Source of the DNA: Coprinellus micaceus
Lineage: Eukaryota; Basidiomycota; Agaricomycetes; Agaricales; Psathyrellaceae
Length of the DNA: 64,000 nucleotides
Direction of reading: 5' to 3'
Assembly: GCA_951394405.1 (NCBI GenBank)
Contig: OX596338.1
Coordinates: 1,798,001-1,862,000, forward strand
Shown: in pieces, positions 61,511 to 64,000 of the stretch
Layout: the number at the start of each line of letters is the position of its first letter
How positions within the stretch are numbered: position 1 is the stretch's first letter
The notes under the pieces: generated by a model
The model's database searches: none
Told to the model about the DNA's origin: nothing
The model's input: only the letters and a program-made list of their open reading frames with translations
Translations under genes and position numbers: made by a program

Positions 61511-61984
61511 ATGGTAGGGCAACCGTCCTCCACTATCAGTTTGAGATGGCATTGAGGCACCCGTACAGTCTGAACACACCTACAAGTTCGACGTCAAGGT
61601 CAGTTGCGTTGATAACCCCGCCGATCGATGCTGTCCAGGCCCTCAATCACGTTCCTCTACGGTTAGATGACTTGCGGAGGCTGCTCTGGAGCTGTGAACC
61701 GGGTCTTGGCAAAGGCAAAGGAGAACGGCGGTGAGCCCTTTGGTTTGATAGGTGCTGCTGAGTTGATGCTAATGAGCCTCATCCCGCTAGGAGTCACTTC
61801 GTTCGACGTCAGCCTCGAGAAGCAGGAGGTCATTGTCAAGGGTACTCTTCCCTACGACGAGGTCTTGGAGAAGATCAAGAAGACTGGCAAGGAGGTATGC
61901 CCTGGCCTTCAGGAGGTCGGTGTTCGACGTTGCTGATAACGTTATTCCGCCTTCTAGGTCCGCTCCGGTGTCGTCGTCGAGTAA
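61511..61984 (+). CDS. ATX1: Copper metallochaperone Atx1
   Basis: Atx1 carries Cu(I) to the Golgi copper ATPase (Ccc2), which loads multicopper oxidases such as Fet3. Five exons were placed: 61511-61513 (ATG only), 61569-61598, 61667-61730, 61791-61894 and 61958-61984. The spliced protein of 75 residues begins M-SEHTYKFDVK. It has the copper-binding loop MTCGGCSGAV (MxCxxC), continues SFDVSLEKQEVIVKGTLPYD, then VLEKIKKTGKEV and RSGVVVE. Both metal-binding cysteines and the Lys near KKTGK are present. Unspliced reading gives no product, so the introns are essential to the call. It lies next to a ferric reductase, which fits copper-dependent iron uptake. Confidence 0.92.
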
Positions 61985-62593
61985 ATGCGTTCAAGGCGAG
62001 GACGGGATTCTTATCTATTGGGATGACTGTATGTATAGTATGCGGGCCCATATATCAATTGGAACGACACGACACAACGCAGCGATGGTCGCCAAGCCCT
62101 TCCAGTGGACCCCGGCTGCAGGCAAGCGGTGGCGGGTCGTGTCCGCCTCCCCACAACGTTTTGCCCTCAAGTCACCGATCCGTGACATTTGCCTCATGTA
62201 GCGGCTGAATCGCCAAATTGAATGAGTTGCGCAGAATACAGTCCCGGTTACCAGATCGCGCGACATCGACAGGGGCTCGGGTGGCGAACCTCAAACATCT
62301 CGTGCCAGTGGCGCAACCAAGGGACAGGAGGCTGCCTATCCTCGACATTCGTCGCGACTCATATCGCCAGTCTAAGTCTTATTGACTCGATGCATCTTTC
62401 CTTTTATTCTATCGGCTGAGCATCTCCCGCAGCATCGGGAACCAGCTGAACCTAGTACCCTTGGCGAGTGGACCCACTCCTAACTGGCGCTTCCTTCAGG
62501 TCTGGAACGCTGGACCATCAGAACTCAGGAGATATAGCTGCGCCTCACATCGACAGGCACTCTGCTGGCGACTGGACACGAGGCGACGTCGAC
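61985..62593. other. Intergenic between ATX1 and ferric reductase
   Basis: About 610 bp. One AGATAA-type GATA core (as TTATCT near 62008) is present but lacks the extended ATCWGATAA form seen at the siderophore promoter. No coding signal before ATG 62594. Confidence 0.45.
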
Positions 62594-64000
62594 ATGGACC
62601 CCACGCCCGCCAACCCCAACGCGACCGACGATACAGATTTCTATCTGGCATCCCATTACTTCAACAAGCCGTCACAGCTCTACGCGTATGCATTTTGGGC
62701 CATGATCTTCCTGCTCGTATGTGCGACCAAGATTCAGCTATCCAACCGTTTAAGACGACAAGCCACCCCGTTTTTTCGTTGGGCGATCGTGAAGAATTCC
62801 GCAGGGGTATGGGCGACCAACTCGAAGTCTCCATCACCCAACTTTCTCTCGCCCAACGGCAACCTCCTCCTCACCTTTGCCTTCTTCGTCGTGCTGTGCT
62901 CGTTATGCTTTGTGGGGCCCGACTACATCCCCGGCCGAGGCTTCAAAGTCGGCATCCCAACAATCCAGAAAGTAGTCCTCAAGTCACTTTGGACCTCAGC
63001 TGCGAGAGCAGGTCTCATATCCTTCTGTCTGCTTCCCCTCGTGGTCTTGCTGGGGCTTAAGTCCTCCCCAACCGCCATCTTCAGCTGGAGACTGGCAGTG
63101 CGGCTTTATTTCGATAAATTGGCGGTATTCCACAGGTGGACCGCGCGGTTTTTATACTTCTTTACGACCCTCCATGTCGTCCTGTGGACGGTGAAGTTGA
63201 GTATGGACACGGTTGGCGGGGAGATGGCCCTTCGAAAGGCTTTTAGGGAGGATCGGTTTGTCTGCGGATGGGTGGTGCGTATACCCCTCCCTTCCCACAA
63301 CGAGTGCCTACGATAATGGGCCACTTCTTAGGCGTTCGGCGCATTCACCGTGCTGATGTTATCCTCAAGTACGATCCTTCGAAGGGCGCACTATGAAACC
63401 TTCTACGTTCTACACGTATTCCTGTTCCCCCTCATGCTAACTATGTCTGCTTTGCACCATCCCGAGACCGGTTGGTGGGCGTGGGCGGCCTTAGTTCTCT
63501 GGGTGGTAGAGAGGATCTGGCGCTCGGGGCGGATCCTGAGGTACAACTGCAGGCGCCTCCGTGGATTCGCTAGGCAGTTCCGCAAGGTTCCTGCTCTGGT
63601 GGCGGGCTCGGACGATAATGTGTTCCTTGCGACGTCGTATAGACCTCCCCCGGGATGTGCCCATGCCGAGCTCTTGGGTGGCGCAACGATACGATTAACC
63701 TATGTGCCCGCGCATGGGGTCCAGTGGGCACCCGGACAACACTTCCTCTTGAACATCCCTGCCATCTCCAGGCTCACTTCACACCCCTTCACTTGCGCGA
63801 CGACCACACCTAAACCCGGCACACCTCCATTTCAGGTTGAAATGGTGTTCCTAATTCGCGCAAAGAACGGGTGGACCAAGAACCTATGGGACATGGTCGT
63901 TTCTCACGCTGTTCAGGGGAAGAGTTATGTTGGTGACGAACCGCCTCCCCAAGAAATCGCGCTGCCCACATCTGGATTGGTGCTGAGGATGTTTGTCGAC
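62594..64000 (+). CDS. Ferric/cupric reductase, transmembrane (partial, 3' end missing)
   Basis: This is the N-terminal 445 or so residues of a FRE-type reductase that moves electrons from cytosolic NADPH through FAD and two haems to extracellular Fe(III) or Cu(II). The Met at 62594 (MDPTPANPNATDDTDF) is the first in-frame ATG; the frame is open further upstream only from a GTG. Membrane segments are YAYAFWAMIFLLVCATK, LLLTFAFFVVLCSLCFV and GLISFCLLPLVVLLGLK. The haem-binding ferric-reductase core follows: FHRWTARFLYFFTTLHVVLW (His pairs) and, after an intron (about 63274-63331), YETFYVLHVFLFPLMLTMSA. The FAD-binding motif SHPFTCAT is at about 63778. The NADPH-binding domain lies beyond the window. 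Confidence 0.92.

Noticed and set aside
62468..62593. Upstream extension of the ferric reductase frame
   Set aside because: The open frame begins at GTG, not ATG. The first ATG is 62594 and leads directly into the expected N-terminal region.

Overview
The window is nuclear DNA of a filamentous basidiomycete, most likely an Agaricomycete. Genes are packed on both strands. Almost every gene is cut by several introns of about 45-65 bp with GT(R)NGT donors. Spliced products match typical fungal families, including an expansin-like secreted protein and the A-T-C-T-C-T-C siderophore synthetase known from this class. I find no bacterial operon, no rRNA, no convincing tRNA, no CRISPR array and no intact transposon.

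Layout. 1-130: start of a ribosome-biogenesis gene (RLP24), leaving the window. 394-10830: a divergent pair for hydroxamate siderophore synthesis, an L-ornithine N5-monooxygenase (sidA type) and a trimodular NRPS with the layout of basidioferrin synthetase. Their shared promoter holds three ATCAGATA-type GATA sites. 10962-23184: a RibD/Rib2-type deaminase, SPT6, SPT8, SRP54 and a small multi-pass membrane protein. 23389-32844: a SAM methyltransferase with unusually long introns, PAB1, SCAMP and a secreted expansin-like protein. 33287-44580: COQ11, a mitochondrial adenylate kinase, the N-terminal protein methyltransferase, CSM3/Swi3, CMR1, a second methyltransferase and a sphingoid-base kinase. 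44581-46530: the largest gene-free stretch (about 1.95 kb), framed by a near-perfect 46-50 bp inverted repeat. 46531-58332: NUP133, COA8, an AIM34-like SAP protein, an unrecognised conserved-looking protein, HTD2, a PRCC-like protein and exosome subunit MTR3. 58630-64000: an LAT-type amino acid permease, the copper chaperone ATX1 and the 5' part of a ferric reductase.

How the genes work together. Most are unlinked housekeeping genes arranged as tight divergent pairs (78-174 bp between start codons) and convergent pairs (as little as 13 and 17 bp between stop codons). Two metal themes stand out. The left end makes a hydroxamate siderophore. The right end carries a ferric/cupric reductase next to ATX1, which suits reductive, copper-dependent iron uptake. 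They are about 50 kb apart, so a single cluster is not implied.

Gene models were assembled by eye from reading frames, splice sites and family knowledge. Exon edges I joined explicitly are stated; others are approximate. I found no clearly new biological system. The best leads are the GATA-site promoter, the inverted-repeat pair, the long introns of the methyltransferase, the A-rich PAB1 leader and the unrecognised protein at 52572-54269.
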